64,000 bases of DNA from Bin94 sp965215535. GTDB lineage: Bacteria > Gemmatimonadota > Gemmatimonadetes > Longimicrobiales > Gaopeijiaceae. Of this stretch, positions 32,655-41,631 are shown piece by piece. The position numbers and the translations under genes are program-made. Numbering within the stretch: position 1 is the stretch's first letter; each line of letters opens with the position of its first letter. The stretch is from contig OZ244063.1 of the NCBI GenBank assembly GCA_965215535.1, positions 1,550,001 through 1,614,000 of the forward strand. Reading direction: 5' to 3'. Under the pieces are notes generated by a model. The model ran no database searches and was not told where the DNA came from. It worked only from the letters and a program-made list of their open reading frames with translations.

Positions 32655-35600
32655 TCACCTCTCCAGCCGGACGGCATCCCGGATTCCGCGCGATACCGAG
32701 ACGCCGATGGCGCCGGTTCTTGCGAGGGGGGCGGGAAGGTCGCCTTCCCATCCGCGCAGGATGGCGCGCACCGACTCTGTTGCCGGGTCGGTGACGAGGG
32801 TGACCGGACGGTCCGCGTCGGCGCTTACGCTCACCGTCCCCTCGGGCCCTGTCAGCGTGATCCGATCCAACGAACTCGCCCAGTCGGATTCGATCGGAAT
32901 CATGAACAAAAAGTACTTGTCGCCGAACTTGTCCACGCCCGGCTCGAAGGTCAGCGAGAACTCCGTCTCGCCCGAGTCGCCGACGCCCTCGATGCGGTAC
33001 CGACCGGCCTGCTCCGGCAGCCGTGCGGACGAGGCGACCCGGAAGGCGGGCTCGATTCTGAGCTGGCCGTTCAGGACGCCGCCCCAAAGCACCAGCATCT
33101 CGGAATCCTCCTGCTCTCTGGCGGCCAAAATCCGCGCCCGCTCGCCCTCGACCTTCTCCCGATACTCGATCACCTTCTCGAAGTAGTAGTCGCTGAGCCA
33201 GCCCCGCTCGTAGCAGTAGCCCATGATGTCGCGGCGCCGCTCGGCGGACACCACGCTCCCGTCGCGAAAATCATATCCCCACGCGCCGAGTCCGCCATTC
33301 GGATACGGGAACTCCGGATCGGTGCCCAGCGCGCCGCCGCACGGAGCGTGGAGCAGGTTGAGGTTGTGTCCCACCTCGTGGGCCAACTCCGTGTTCCACG
33401 GTTTGCCGATGCTCGCCCACGCCGCCAGCCGGGCTCTGCCGCGCACGTACCCGTTCACGCTGGACGCCGCAGCGTAATAGTACCCTGTGCCGTTCTCGAT
33501 CGCGCGCAGGGCCTCCATTTCGAGGACAAGGCCCCACTGGCCGTCGTCGCTGGTGAGGTCGAGCGACGTGAAGTAGGCTTCGCGGCTCCGCGCCGTGAAC
33601 TCGGAGAAGGGGAAGGAGTAGCGGAACAGCCCCACCTCCGGGCTGTCGTCGTCGATGTTGTCGGTCCACTCGAAGATCGACGAATCGGGCTCCGACGCTT
33701 CAAGGACGGGCACCACCGTCAGCTCCATCGGCGGCACTTCAATCACGTTCAGCGCCGCCGCGCCCGAGGCGGGGAAGCGGATCTGGCTCCCGGCAGCCAG
33801 CGGCACGATCCCGCCGGGGTCAGCCTCGACCGTCAGTGCAGCCCCGGGCCGGATATGCTCGCCGGGAACGACCGCATTGTACGAGTTGCGGAGTTCCGAC
33901 TCGTCGGCCCGGGTCGCCAACAGGTCGCCGGCGCGCTCCATCACGACCCGGTGGACCTCCCGACCGCCATGCAATACGGTTGCCATGACCTGGGGTTCGT
34001 AGAAGGCGAGCGGCGCATCGCCGGTCAGGAACACGCGCAACAGCGCATCTCGACCGGCAATCAGCGGGACATCGCCGGCAGGTCGCTGGATGGCCTGCGT
34101 GAGGTAGACCACCGGGAGCGACAACGCCACCTGATCCGGATTCCCGCAGGTCGCGCCCGCCACAACGCCGATGCGCCCGAGCCAGTCCTGAAAGCTCATG
34201 GACGGAGATGCGCACATGCCCGTGTCCTGGTATTCCAGAAGCTCCAGTCCGGTCAGCTCCGTGAGCCGGAAGGGGAGCGGACCCTGCATTCCCGCGTTGC
34301 CGCTGAATCGGATGGAAGCCAGATCCGCCATGGAGGCGACTGCGGTCGGGAACTCTCCGACGAGTCGGTTCCCGCCGAGATCCAGCGTCTCCAGCGCCGT
34401 GAGGTTGCCGATCTCCGCCGGGACCGGTCCCGTCAGGCCATTGTCCGCCAGCGCGATTCCGCGCACCCGTCCTTCCCGTGACCTGACGCCGTGCCAGTCG
34501 GCGATCTTGGCACCCGTACCCCAACCGCCGCGGCGCGTCCACGAGCCACCGCCGGTGCGAGCGAAGAACTCCGACAGTGCCAGACGCTCGACGTCCGCGA
34601 TGTCGCAGCCCTCCACTTCGTGTTCCAACCCGCGCAGCCAACTCTGGAATTCGGGGTCGATCTGGGGGCAAAGTCCGGTCCCTCCGATATAAAGAGTCCC
34701 AAGTGCTGCGATCTTCAACATGCTGCGGGGAAGGAATCCCCGGAGGTTCGGATTGTCGGCCAGCCACAGGTTCTCCAGCTTCACCAGCTCGCCGAGCTCG
34801 GATGGAAGGGGGCCGGACAGATTGTTCTTGAAGAGTCCCAGCCAGACCAGGGAACGGAGGGCCATCAACTCGGGGGGGAAGCCGCCGCTGAGGAGGTTGT
34901 CGCTCAGTTGGAGATCCGTCAGCGCCGAGAGATTCCCGAGTTCCGGCGGTATGCGACCGGTAAGGGCATTGTTGGCGAGCAATAGACCTTCGAGCTTGCT
35001 CAAGCTCCCGAGCTCGGGAGGAATCTCTCCGGTCAGCTCGTTTTCGAACAGCCCGAGGAAGTTGAGATTGGACAGGCCGCCCAGCTCCCTTGGAATGGAA
35101 CCCGTGAGCCGGTTGATCGAGAAACTCACTTCCTCAAGCTTGCCCAGGTTGCCCAGCGTGGATGGGATCGTGCCCTCGATCCGGTTGTTCTGAAGAAGGA
35201 GACTCTTCAGGGAAGCGAGTCGGCCAAGTTCGACCGGAAGCGGTCCCGACACCTGATTCCGCGAGAGCACGATGCTTTCGAGTGAGGTCATGTCGCCGAG
35301 CTCCGGCGGCAGCGGGCCTTCGATCGCGTTGTCGCTGAGCCACAGGTCCTTCAGACTCTTCAGCTTGCCCAATTCCTTCGGCAGCGAGCCGCTCAACCGG
35401 TTCTCGAAGAGTGCCAACTGTTGCAGGGCCGCCATGTTGCCCAGCTCCGGCGGGATCGGGCCTTCGATCGCGTTGTCGCTGAGCCACAGGTCCTTCAGAC
35501 TCTTCAGCTTGCCCAATTCCTTCGGCAGCGAGCCGCTCAACCGGTTCTCGAAGAGTGCCAACTGTTGCAGGGCCGCCATGTTGCCCAGCTCCGGCGGGAT

Positions 35601-37154
35601 CGGACCGGAAAGCTGATTGCGCGACAAATACAGCGTGTCGACGTTGACCAGATTGCCAAGCTCGGGAGGAATCGATCCCGTCAGTTCATTCGAGGACAGG
35701 TACAGGCCGCGCAGCTTCGTCAGCTTGCCCAATTCCGGTGGAATTCCGCCGGTCAGTTGGTTGCCAAAGAGCTGGAGCTGCTCGACGTGGGCAAGGTTGC
35801 CCAAATCCGGGGGCAGAGAGCCGGTGAGGTTGTTGAAGCGAAGATTGATCTCCGTCACATACCCGTCATCGCTGACCTTTACGCCGTGCCAATTGCTGAT
35901 CCCGTGGTCGCTCAGCCAGTTTTCATTATGGTCCCAATCGTCGCCGCCCGTGGCTTCGTACAGAGCGACGAGCACGTCCCGATCCGCAGTGGCCGGAACG
36001 CACGGAACCCGCTCGTCCGCCTCGTGAAGTTGCGAGAGCCACGCATTGAGTGAAGAGGGCACGCACAGAAAGGTGTTGCTGAAATAGAAGCGTTCCAGCA
36101 CGAGTCGAGCAAACGTGTCGGGGATGGGGCCGGAAAGATTCGTACCCGAGAGATAGAGGTAGCGGAGTCCCGCCAGGTTCCCGAATTCGGGCGGCAGCGG
36201 GCCGGAGAGATCGTTGTCTCCCAAAATCAAGTCGCGCATGATCGTCAACTTTCCCAACTCGGGAGGCACCGATCCGTGCAGCGAGTTCCCGCTGAGATCG
36301 AGGATGAAGAGTTGGTCGAGCAGTCCGATGGCCGCCGGAATGGGCCCTTCCAGATTCCGGTCCCTGAGAAACAGCTCCCTGACCCGTCCGTTTTCGTCAG
36401 TGCGGACTCCGGCCCAATCCGACAGCGGCGCGTCGCTCAGCCAATTCGTGCGGTCGTTCCAGTTGTCGCCGTTCCATGTCCGGTATAGAAGCTCCAACAC
36501 CTGCCGGTCTTCCGAAAAAGCTGCGGCGACCTTCACATCCGTCGACGCCGCGAGCGAGTCGTGTGTGGCCGTCACGCGCGTGACACCGGCACCGATGGCG
36601 GTGACCAGCCCGGTTTCGTCCACCCTGGCGACGGATGAATCGACGCTCGACCACACCACCCTGGCACCTGCAACCACTTGGCCGTTGGCGTCGCTCGCCA
36701 TCGCCACGAGCGTCACCGTATCGCCGATGAACAGCGAATCGGGAGCCGGCGAAACTGTCAGGGACGTCACAACCTGTGCCACGGTCACGGACGCCGTTGC
36801 GGACACCGCCCCCGACCGCGCCGTGATCGTCGTGCTGCCATTGCCGACGGCCGTGACCAGACCCGATCCCTCCACCGTGGCGACGGAGGCGTCGCTGCTC
36901 GACCACACAATGTTCGTGCCGGTCATGACCTGACCGTTCTCATCCCGCACTTCGCCGACCAGACGAACCGTGTCGCCCAACGCGGCGAGGGTGGCCCGCC
37001 CCGGAGTTACGGAAAGCGCTGCCGGCAGCAATGGACGAGGGTCGGCAGACGAAGGCTCCGCCGGTGCGTCGCCGCACGACAGCAAGACCACAGGAACCAC
37101 GACCAGTACCGCCCTGAATATGAGCCTCGGCTCGGTTCCCAACGATGACGCCAT
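32655..37154 (-). CDS. Giant LRR/Big_2 lipoprotein with zinc-metalloprotease domain
   Basis: Encodes 1499 residues. A lipoprotein signal ends in the lipobox LLSC (C27). Two Big_2 Ig-like domains follow (VWSSSDASVATVEGSGLVTA and VWSSVDSSVARVDETGLVTA), then more than twenty plant-type LRRs (consensus LTGSIPPELGNL) with three LRR-cap-like segments such as LLYRTWNGDNWNDRTNWLSD. Near residue 1250 is HEVGHNLNLLH, a metzincin-type HExxHxxGxxH-like site, followed by IMGYC. The architecture suggests a cell-surface adhesin with protease activity. The start is 1 bp from the upstream gene stop. Two adjacent LRRs are duplicated exactly at DNA level. Confidence 0.85.
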   Translation of the reverse strand: MASSLGTEPRLIFRAVLVVVPVVLLSCGDAPAEPSSADPRPLLPAALSVTPGRATLAALGDTVRLVGEVRDENGQVMTGTNIVWSSSDASVATVEGSGLVTAVGNGSTTITARSGAVSATASVTVAQVVTSLTVSPAPDSLFIGDTVTLVAMASDANGQVVAGARVVWSSVDSSVARVDETGLVTAIGAGVTRVTATHDSLAASTDVKVAAAFSEDRQVLELLYRTWNGDNWNDRTNWLSDAPLSDWAGVRTDENGRVRELFLRDRNLEGPIPAAIGLLDQLFILDLSGNSLHGSVPPELGKLTIMRDLILGDNDLSGPLPPEFGNLAGLRYLYLSGTNLSGPIPDTFARLVLERFYFSNTFLCVPSSLNAWLSQLHEADERVPCVPATADRDVLVALYEATGGDDWDHNENWLSDHGISNWHGVKVSDDGYVTEINLRFNNLTGSLPPDLGNLAHVEQLQLFGNQLTGGIPPELGKLTKLRGLYLSSNELTGSIPPELGNLVNVDTLYLSRNQLSGPIPPELGNMAALQQLALFENRLSGSLPKELGKLKSLKDLWLSDNAIEGPIPPELGNMAALQQLALFENRLSGSLPKELGKLKSLKDLWLSDNAIEGPLPPELGDMTSLESIVLSRNQVSGPLPVELGRLASLKSLLLQNNRIEGTIPSTLGNLGKLEEVSFSINRLTGSIPRELGGLSNLNFLGLFENELTGEIPPELGSLSKLEGLLLANNALTGRIPPELGNLSALTDLQLSDNLLSGGFPPELMALRSLVWLGLFKNNLSGPLPSELGELVKLENLWLADNPNLRGFLPRSMLKIAALGTLYIGGTGLCPQIDPEFQSWLRGLEHEVEGCDIADVERLALSEFFARTGGGSWTRRGGWGTGAKIADWHGVRSREGRVRGIALADNGLTGPVPAEIGNLTALETLDLGGNRLVGEFPTAVASMADLASIRFSGNAGMQGPLPFRLTELTGLELLEYQDTGMCASPSMSFQDWLGRIGVVAGATCGNPDQVALSLPVVYLTQAIQRPAGDVPLIAGRDALLRVFLTGDAPLAFYEPQVMATVLHGGREVHRVVMERAGDLLATRADESELRNSYNAVVPGEHIRPGAALTVEADPGGIVPLAAGSQIRFPASGAAALNVIEVPPMELTVVPVLEASEPDSSIFEWTDNIDDDSPEVGLFRYSFPFSEFTARSREAYFTSLDLTSDDGQWGLVLEMEALRAIENGTGYYYAAASSVNGYVRGRARLAAWASIGKPWNTELAHEVGHNLNLLHAPCGGALGTDPEFPYPNGGLGAWGYDFRDGSVVSAERRRDIMGYCYERGWLSDYYFEKVIEYREKVEGERARILAAREQEDSEMLVLWGGVLNGQLRIEPAFRVASSARLPEQAGRYRIEGVGDSGETEFSLTFEPGVDKFGDKYFLFMIPIESDWASSLDRITLTGPEGTVSVSADADRPVTLVTDPATESVRAILRGWEGDLPAPLARTGAIGVSVSRGIRDAVRLER
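35314..35601. repeat. Tandem 144-bp duplication within the LRR gene
   Basis: The stretches 35314-35457 and 35458-35601 appear identical. Each encodes 48 residues, i.e. two 24-residue LRRs (LGKLKSLKDLWLSDNAIEGP and the repeat next to it). Neighbouring LRRs diverge at DNA level, so this copy is recent. Confidence 0.85.
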
Positions 37155-37155
37155 G

Positions 37156-37716
37156 TCAGTGAAGCGTCTCCGAGACCAGCCGAAACGCGCTCCCGTCGCC
37201 GTCCACGAACAGCATCTCGCCATGAAGCCCCGGCAGTGCGTCCAACCCCGATCCCGGCCCTGTTTCATCATCCATCCATGATATCATGCACTGATCAATG
37301 CGAGCAAGGCCGATCTTGCGATCAAGGCTCATCACAGTACCCACGAAGTCTCGAGCTTCCTCTGGAAGCACATCCCTGTAGATGGTTTTCTTCGGACCCG
37401 CCCGGCGAGCCGCCTCCACCTTGGCATCTGTTTTCATGTTCTCGGCAACCTGACCCAGGATTGCCCCACCTCTACGAATGGCTTCAGTATGTACCGTCAA
37501 TGAGGCAGAATCTGCGGAAAGACCGTGCTCTCGCAAGTCCTTGTAGCGACGTGCAGGACATTCATGGATCGGCCAAGGCGAACCCAGAGATTCGAAGAAG
37601 ACTGCACTCTGACAGGAGCAGGAGAAGAAAAAGACGCGCATCCCGCAATACGGACATTTCGTCGGATATGTTCTGGTTTGGCAGGACGGGTGGTGATTCG
37701 GGACGTAACCGGTCAT
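37156..37716 (-). CDS. Zinc-ribbon hypothetical protein
   Basis: Encodes 186 residues. The N-terminus has CPYCGMRVFFFSCSCQSAVF (two CxxC/CxC knuckles) and then SPWPIHEC, which looks like a zinc ribbon. The middle is charged and helical (RRGGAILGQVAENMKTDAKVE) and the C-terminus is beta-rich (SLDRKIGLARIDQCMISWMD). The family is not recognised. It ends 1 bp before the LRR lipoprotein start and is probably co-transcribed with it. It is divergent from the IS1380 remnant; no clear ribosome site was found. Confidence 0.6.
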   Translation of the reverse strand: MTGYVPNHHPSCQTRTYPTKCPYCGMRVFFFSCSCQSAVFFESLGSPWPIHECPARRYKDLREHGLSADSASLTVHTEAIRRGGAILGQVAENMKTDAKVEAARRAGPKKTIYRDVLPEEARDFVGTVMSLDRKIGLARIDQCMISWMDDETGPGSGLDALPGLHGEMLFVDGDGSAFRLVSETLH

Positions 37717-37811
37717 TTGTCAGCTTTCTGTTCACGGGCATCAGTGTGGCAAGATTGTCGAACTCAGATGTTCCCTCTCCCTCTACACTTCCCAACCACG
37801 CCGGAGGACCG

Positions 37812-38358
37812 ATGCCAACAGAGTGTAAATCATTCGCGCATGCGTTTCAAGGGTTCGGGGGCAGGAGAGTGAGAGCGGCGTTCGACGGGGGACGGATCAC
37901 ATCGAACGCGGGGGCGCTGTTGCTGAGGGCGATCGACCGGTGCGTTGGCCTGACGGAGCGGGTGGCGGCGTGCTTCACGGATCACCGGGATGGGCGATTG
38001 ACGGAGCATTCGATACAGACGCTGGTGACGCAGCGGATCGTGGGTCTTGCGCTGGGCTACGAGGATCTGAACGATCACGACGAGTTGCGCCACGACCCGG
38101 TTCTGGCACTGCTGGCGGACAAGCTCGCGGGGAAGCGGAAGGATTGTGCGCCGCTGGCGGGCAAGAGCACGTTGAATCGACTGGAGCACGCGCCGCCGAA
38201 GGGGCGACCGGGCCGCTATCACAGGATCGAGCACGATCCCGAGGCGTTGCAGGATCTGTTGCTCGAGTTGTTCATCGAGTCGTGGGTAGACGGGCGACCG
38301 CCGGAGCTGGTTCTGGACATCGATTCGACGGACGACGAGGTTCACGGTCGCCAGGAGG
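37812..38358 (+). pseudogene. IS1380-family transposase, N-terminal remnant
   Basis: The ATG at 37812 (GGAGG 4 nt upstream) opens a frame reading FDGGRITSNAGALLLRAID, LTQRIVGLALGYEDLNDHDE and ELVLDIDSTDDEVHGRQED. The last is the IS1380 motif around its first catalytic Asp. About 182 residues remain of roughly 450. Similarity stops at about 38358, where the following bases run in the same frame into unrelated sequence upstream of the leucine dehydrogenase gene. The rest of the element and its right end are absent. Confidence 0.82.
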
Positions 38359-38606
38359 ATAATTGTTCGCCATTTCTTCGGTCAACTCCTCACTGTAACC
38401 GCTTCTCCAACGAAACGGGCGAAGCCGCCGCCGGCTCACCGCACCCCCGCCCTTCGTTAGATTGGTTCGGAGTTTGGCGCGGCCCCCACCCGGGAGCGCC
38501 CTCCTTCCCCACCCCCTCTTGTGGGGGTGTTCCACCGGAGTCTGCCCCAGCCCCCGGCGCGCAGCCCCGGACCCGAAGCGATTTTCACAAGGAGCGCAAC
38601 GAACGC

Positions 38607-39656
38607 ATGAAGGTTTTTCGGCAGCTTGGCGAGTACGACTACGAAAAGGTGGTCTTCTGCAACGACAACGACACCGGTCTCAGGGCCATCATTGCCATCC
38701 ACGACACCGCGCTGGGACCGGCGCTGGGCGGTGTGCGGATGCTTCCCTACGCAACCGAGGACGAGGCGCTGCGCGATGTTTTGCGCCTGTCGCGCGGCAT
38801 GACCTACAAGGCGGCGGTGGCCGGCGTAAAGCTCGGAGGCGGAAAATCGGTGGTGATCGGCGATGCGCGCACCGACAAGAACCCCGCGCTGCTGCGCTCC
38901 TTCGGACGCTACATCGACACCCTGGGCGGAGAGTATGTTGCCGGCCAGGATATCGGCACCAATGCGCACGACATGGCGGTCATTCGCGGGGCGACCCGTC
39001 ATGTGGCCTGCGTTCACGAGTCGGCGGGCGGCGCGGGCGATCCCTCGCGGACCACAGCCTATGGGGTGAGCTGCGGTATTCGCGCGGTCCTGAAGGCCAC
39101 AACCGGCAGCGATTCCTTCGGCGGTCGCCATCTGGCGATCCAGGGGCTGGGCAACGTCGGCTTCGCGCTGGCTCACTTCTGTCGCGAGGCTGGAGCGCGG
39201 CTGACCGTAACCGATATCGCCGAACCGGTTCTGAAGAAGGCCGCCCGCGAGCTCGGAGCCACCGTTGTCGCGCCCGACGAGATCTACGACGTCGAGTGCG
39301 ACGTCCTTTCCCCCAACTCGATCGGCGCAGTCATCAACGACGACACAATTCCGCGCCTGCGCTGCGCCGCGGTCGCCGGGGGCGCCAACAACATCCTTGC
39401 CGAGCCGCGCCACGCCGATGCACTGACCGAGCGCGACATTCTCTATGCGCCCGACTACCTGGTCAATGCCGGGGGGCTGATCCGCTGCCAGGAAGAGGTT
39501 CTGGGCCGACCGACCGAGGATTTCACCGTCTATGCCAAGGTCGCCGGCATCTACGAAGAGACGCTCAACCTGATTCGCATTGCATCGGAACGGAACATGA
39601 GCACCGCGGCAGCCGCCGACTGGATCGCCGAAGAGCGCATCGCGCGCGGAGGATAG
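38607..39656 (+). CDS. Leucine/valine dehydrogenase-like amino acid dehydrogenase
   Basis: Encodes 349 residues, near the usual 360 for leucine dehydrogenases. The substrate domain has the Gly-rich LGGVRML and the catalytic Lys region VAGVKLGGGKSVV; DIGTNAHDM follows. The NAD domain shows AIQGLGNVGFALAHF. It catalyses reversible oxidative deamination of branched-chain amino acids to keto acids with NAD+. The ATG at 38607 has AAGGAG 12 nt upstream; the longer frame from 37236 is an accidental read-through of the IS1380 remnant. Confidence 0.88.
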   Translation: MKVFRQLGEYDYEKVVFCNDNDTGLRAIIAIHDTALGPALGGVRMLPYATEDEALRDVLRLSRGMTYKAAVAGVKLGGGKSVVIGDARTDKNPALLRSFGRYIDTLGGEYVAGQDIGTNAHDMAVIRGATRHVACVHESAGGAGDPSRTTAYGVSCGIRAVLKATTGSDSFGGRHLAIQGLGNVGFALAHFCREAGARLTVTDIAEPVLKKAARELGATVVAPDEIYDVECDVLSPNSIGAVINDDTIPRLRCAAVAGGANNILAEPRHADALTERDILYAPDYLVNAGGLIRCQEEVLGRPTEDFTVYAKVAGIYEETLNLIRIASERNMSTAAAADWIAEERIARGG

Positions 39657-39669
39657 GGATTCCGGGGGA

Positions 39670-41553
39670 ATGCACGCCCCGTCGCAGAAAGCAGAGCCCG
39701 GGCCCATCGGGCAATACCGCGAACGGGCCTCGGAGCATGACCTCGAGGCCGCGCAGCTGGGCAGGCGGGTGCGCGCGCTCGGTCGGGTCCGGCTGGCGCT
39801 CTTCGCAGGCGCCGTTGGAGGCCTGTGGTGGCTGGGCGCCCAGGGGCGCTGGGACGCGGCGATGCTGGCGGCCACCATTGTCGCCGGCCTCTTTGCGCTC
39901 CTGGTGGCGCGTCACCGGGCCGCCCGGCGGCGCATGCGCAAATCCAAGCTCATGGCCGAGTTCAACCGCCAGGGGATTGCCAGGATCCGGCGCGACTGGG
40001 CGAAGCTGCCCCGGCCCGAGGCCGCACCCGCACTGCAGACCCACCCCTACGCGACCGATCTCGACCTCTTCGGCCATGCCTCGCTTTTCCACCTGATCGG
40101 GATCTGCGGCACGGCCCCCGGAAAACGAACCCTCTCCGCCTGGCTTCTGGAGCACGCCGATCCGGCAACGATCAATCTCCGCCAGGAGGCCATTCGGGAG
40201 ATGGCGGCGGCCTTCGCCTTCCGCGACCGTCTCGCGGCCGAGGCGCGGCTGGTGGCCGAGGGGCGGCGGGGCGGCGGCCGCATGGGAGGCGGCTCCGGCG
40301 AGGAGGCCGGTGGAGACGAGACCCCCTTTCTGGCCTGGGCCGAAGGCGACCCGTGGCTGGGGCGGCGCCGACTGCTGCGTCTGGGCAGCCTGATTCTGCC
40401 ACCGCTGAATCTGACCGCAATTGCTCTCTGGGCCGCGGGTGCGGCGCCGGTGGCCGTGGTGGGGTGGTCGGTGGTTCTCTCCACCCTGGTTCTGGCACCG
40501 CGCTGGAAGGCAATCCGGCGCGCGTTCATTCGGGCCGACGATGGCGAGTCCGGTCTCCGCAGCCTCGCCCCTCTCCTCGGCCACCTCTGTGGCGCACCCC
40601 TTCAATCCCCCCTTGTGGCCCGCATCCGCGACCGCCTCGACCGGGGCCGCCACTCCGCGCCCCGCGAGATCGCCACCCTCAGGCGCCTTCTCGATCTGGC
40701 CGATCTGTGGCGATCGCCCCTCTTTCATCTGCCGCTCGCGCTCGTTCTTCACTGGGATCTGCATATCCTTGCCGCCCTGGAGCGCTGGCAGGCCCGCTCC
40801 GGCGCGCGCGTCCGCGAATGGATCGGCGCAATTGGCGAGATGGAGGCGCTGGCAGCCCTGGCCACTCTGGCCGCCGATCACCCCGACTGGACGATGCCCC
40901 ATGTAGACCCGGAGGCCCGCACTCTCCACGCCCGGGACCTCGGCCATCCGCTGCTGCCGCCCCCGGAGTGCATTCGCAACGATGTCGATACCGGGTCCGC
41001 CGGCTCCTTTCTCCTGGTGACCGGCTCCAACATGTCCGGAAAATCAACGCTGCTGCGCGCAATCGGCCTGAATGCGGTGCTCGCCCAGACCGGCGCCCCG
41101 GCATGTGCAACGTCGCTGACCCTTCCCCCGCTCTCTGTCATGACCAGCATGCGCGTCGACGATTCCCTCGCCGATGGCGTTTCTTTCTTCATGGCCGAAC
41201 TGCAGCGGCTCAAGGGTGTGGTCGATGCCGCCCGCGCCTCGCCCATTCCCGTTCTCTATCTGCTCGACGAGATCCTGCAGGGAACCAACAGCGCCGAACG
41301 GCAGATCGCGGCCCGCACGGTCATTCGCCTGCTCCTTGAAAGCGGGGCGATCGGCGCAGTCACAACCCACGATCTGGGCCTCGCCGACACCGACGATCTG
41401 ATGGTCCGCGCAACCCCGGTGCATCTTCGCGAATCGATCGACGACGAACCGGGCGGCGGGCTGCGCTTCGACTACCGGCTGCAGAGCGGGATCGCCACCT
41501 CAACCAATGCCCTCAGAATGCTGCGGCTGGTGGGGCTGGGCGATGAGGATTGA
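39670..41553 (+). CDS. MutS-like ATPase with transmembrane segments
   Basis: Encodes 627 residues. Two N-terminal hydrophobic segments (LALFAGAVGGLWWLGA and AAMLAATIVAGLFALLVA) and two more near residues 238-275 indicate a membrane protein. The C-terminal MutS-type ATPase has Walker A TGSNMSGKST, Walker B VLYLLDEILQGTN and THDLGLAD. It lacks the mismatch-recognition and connector domains of true MutS. Such membrane MutS-like ATPases are widespread but functionally unexplored. It starts 13 bp after the dehydrogenase stop. Confidence 0.82.
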   Translation: MHAPSQKAEPGPIGQYRERASEHDLEAAQLGRRVRALGRVRLALFAGAVGGLWWLGAQGRWDAAMLAATIVAGLFALLVARHRAARRRMRKSKLMAEFNRQGIARIRRDWAKLPRPEAAPALQTHPYATDLDLFGHASLFHLIGICGTAPGKRTLSAWLLEHADPATINLRQEAIREMAAAFAFRDRLAAEARLVAEGRRGGGRMGGGSGEEAGGDETPFLAWAEGDPWLGRRRLLRLGSLILPPLNLTAIALWAAGAAPVAVVGWSVVLSTLVLAPRWKAIRRAFIRADDGESGLRSLAPLLGHLCGAPLQSPLVARIRDRLDRGRHSAPREIATLRRLLDLADLWRSPLFHLPLALVLHWDLHILAALERWQARSGARVREWIGAIGEMEALAALATLAADHPDWTMPHVDPEARTLHARDLGHPLLPPPECIRNDVDTGSAGSFLLVTGSNMSGKSTLLRAIGLNAVLAQTGAPACATSLTLPPLSVMTSMRVDDSLADGVSFFMAELQRLKGVVDAARASPIPVLYLLDEILQGTNSAERQIAARTVIRLLLESGAIGAVTTHDLGLADTDDLMVRATPVHLRESIDDEPGGGLRFDYRLQSGIATSTNALRMLRLVGLGDED

Positions 41554-41631
41554 ACAGGATGGACATTCGCGGGTCCGACCTGTCGCCGATCCACGCAATT
41601 CGTCGGGGCGCCCCGGGTTGCGGACTGCGGG

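Noticed and set aside
37236..39656. 806-codon fusion of an IS1380 transposase and a leucine dehydrogenase
   Set aside because: The join runs through unrelated sequence, and the dehydrogenase has its own ATG and AAGGAG site.
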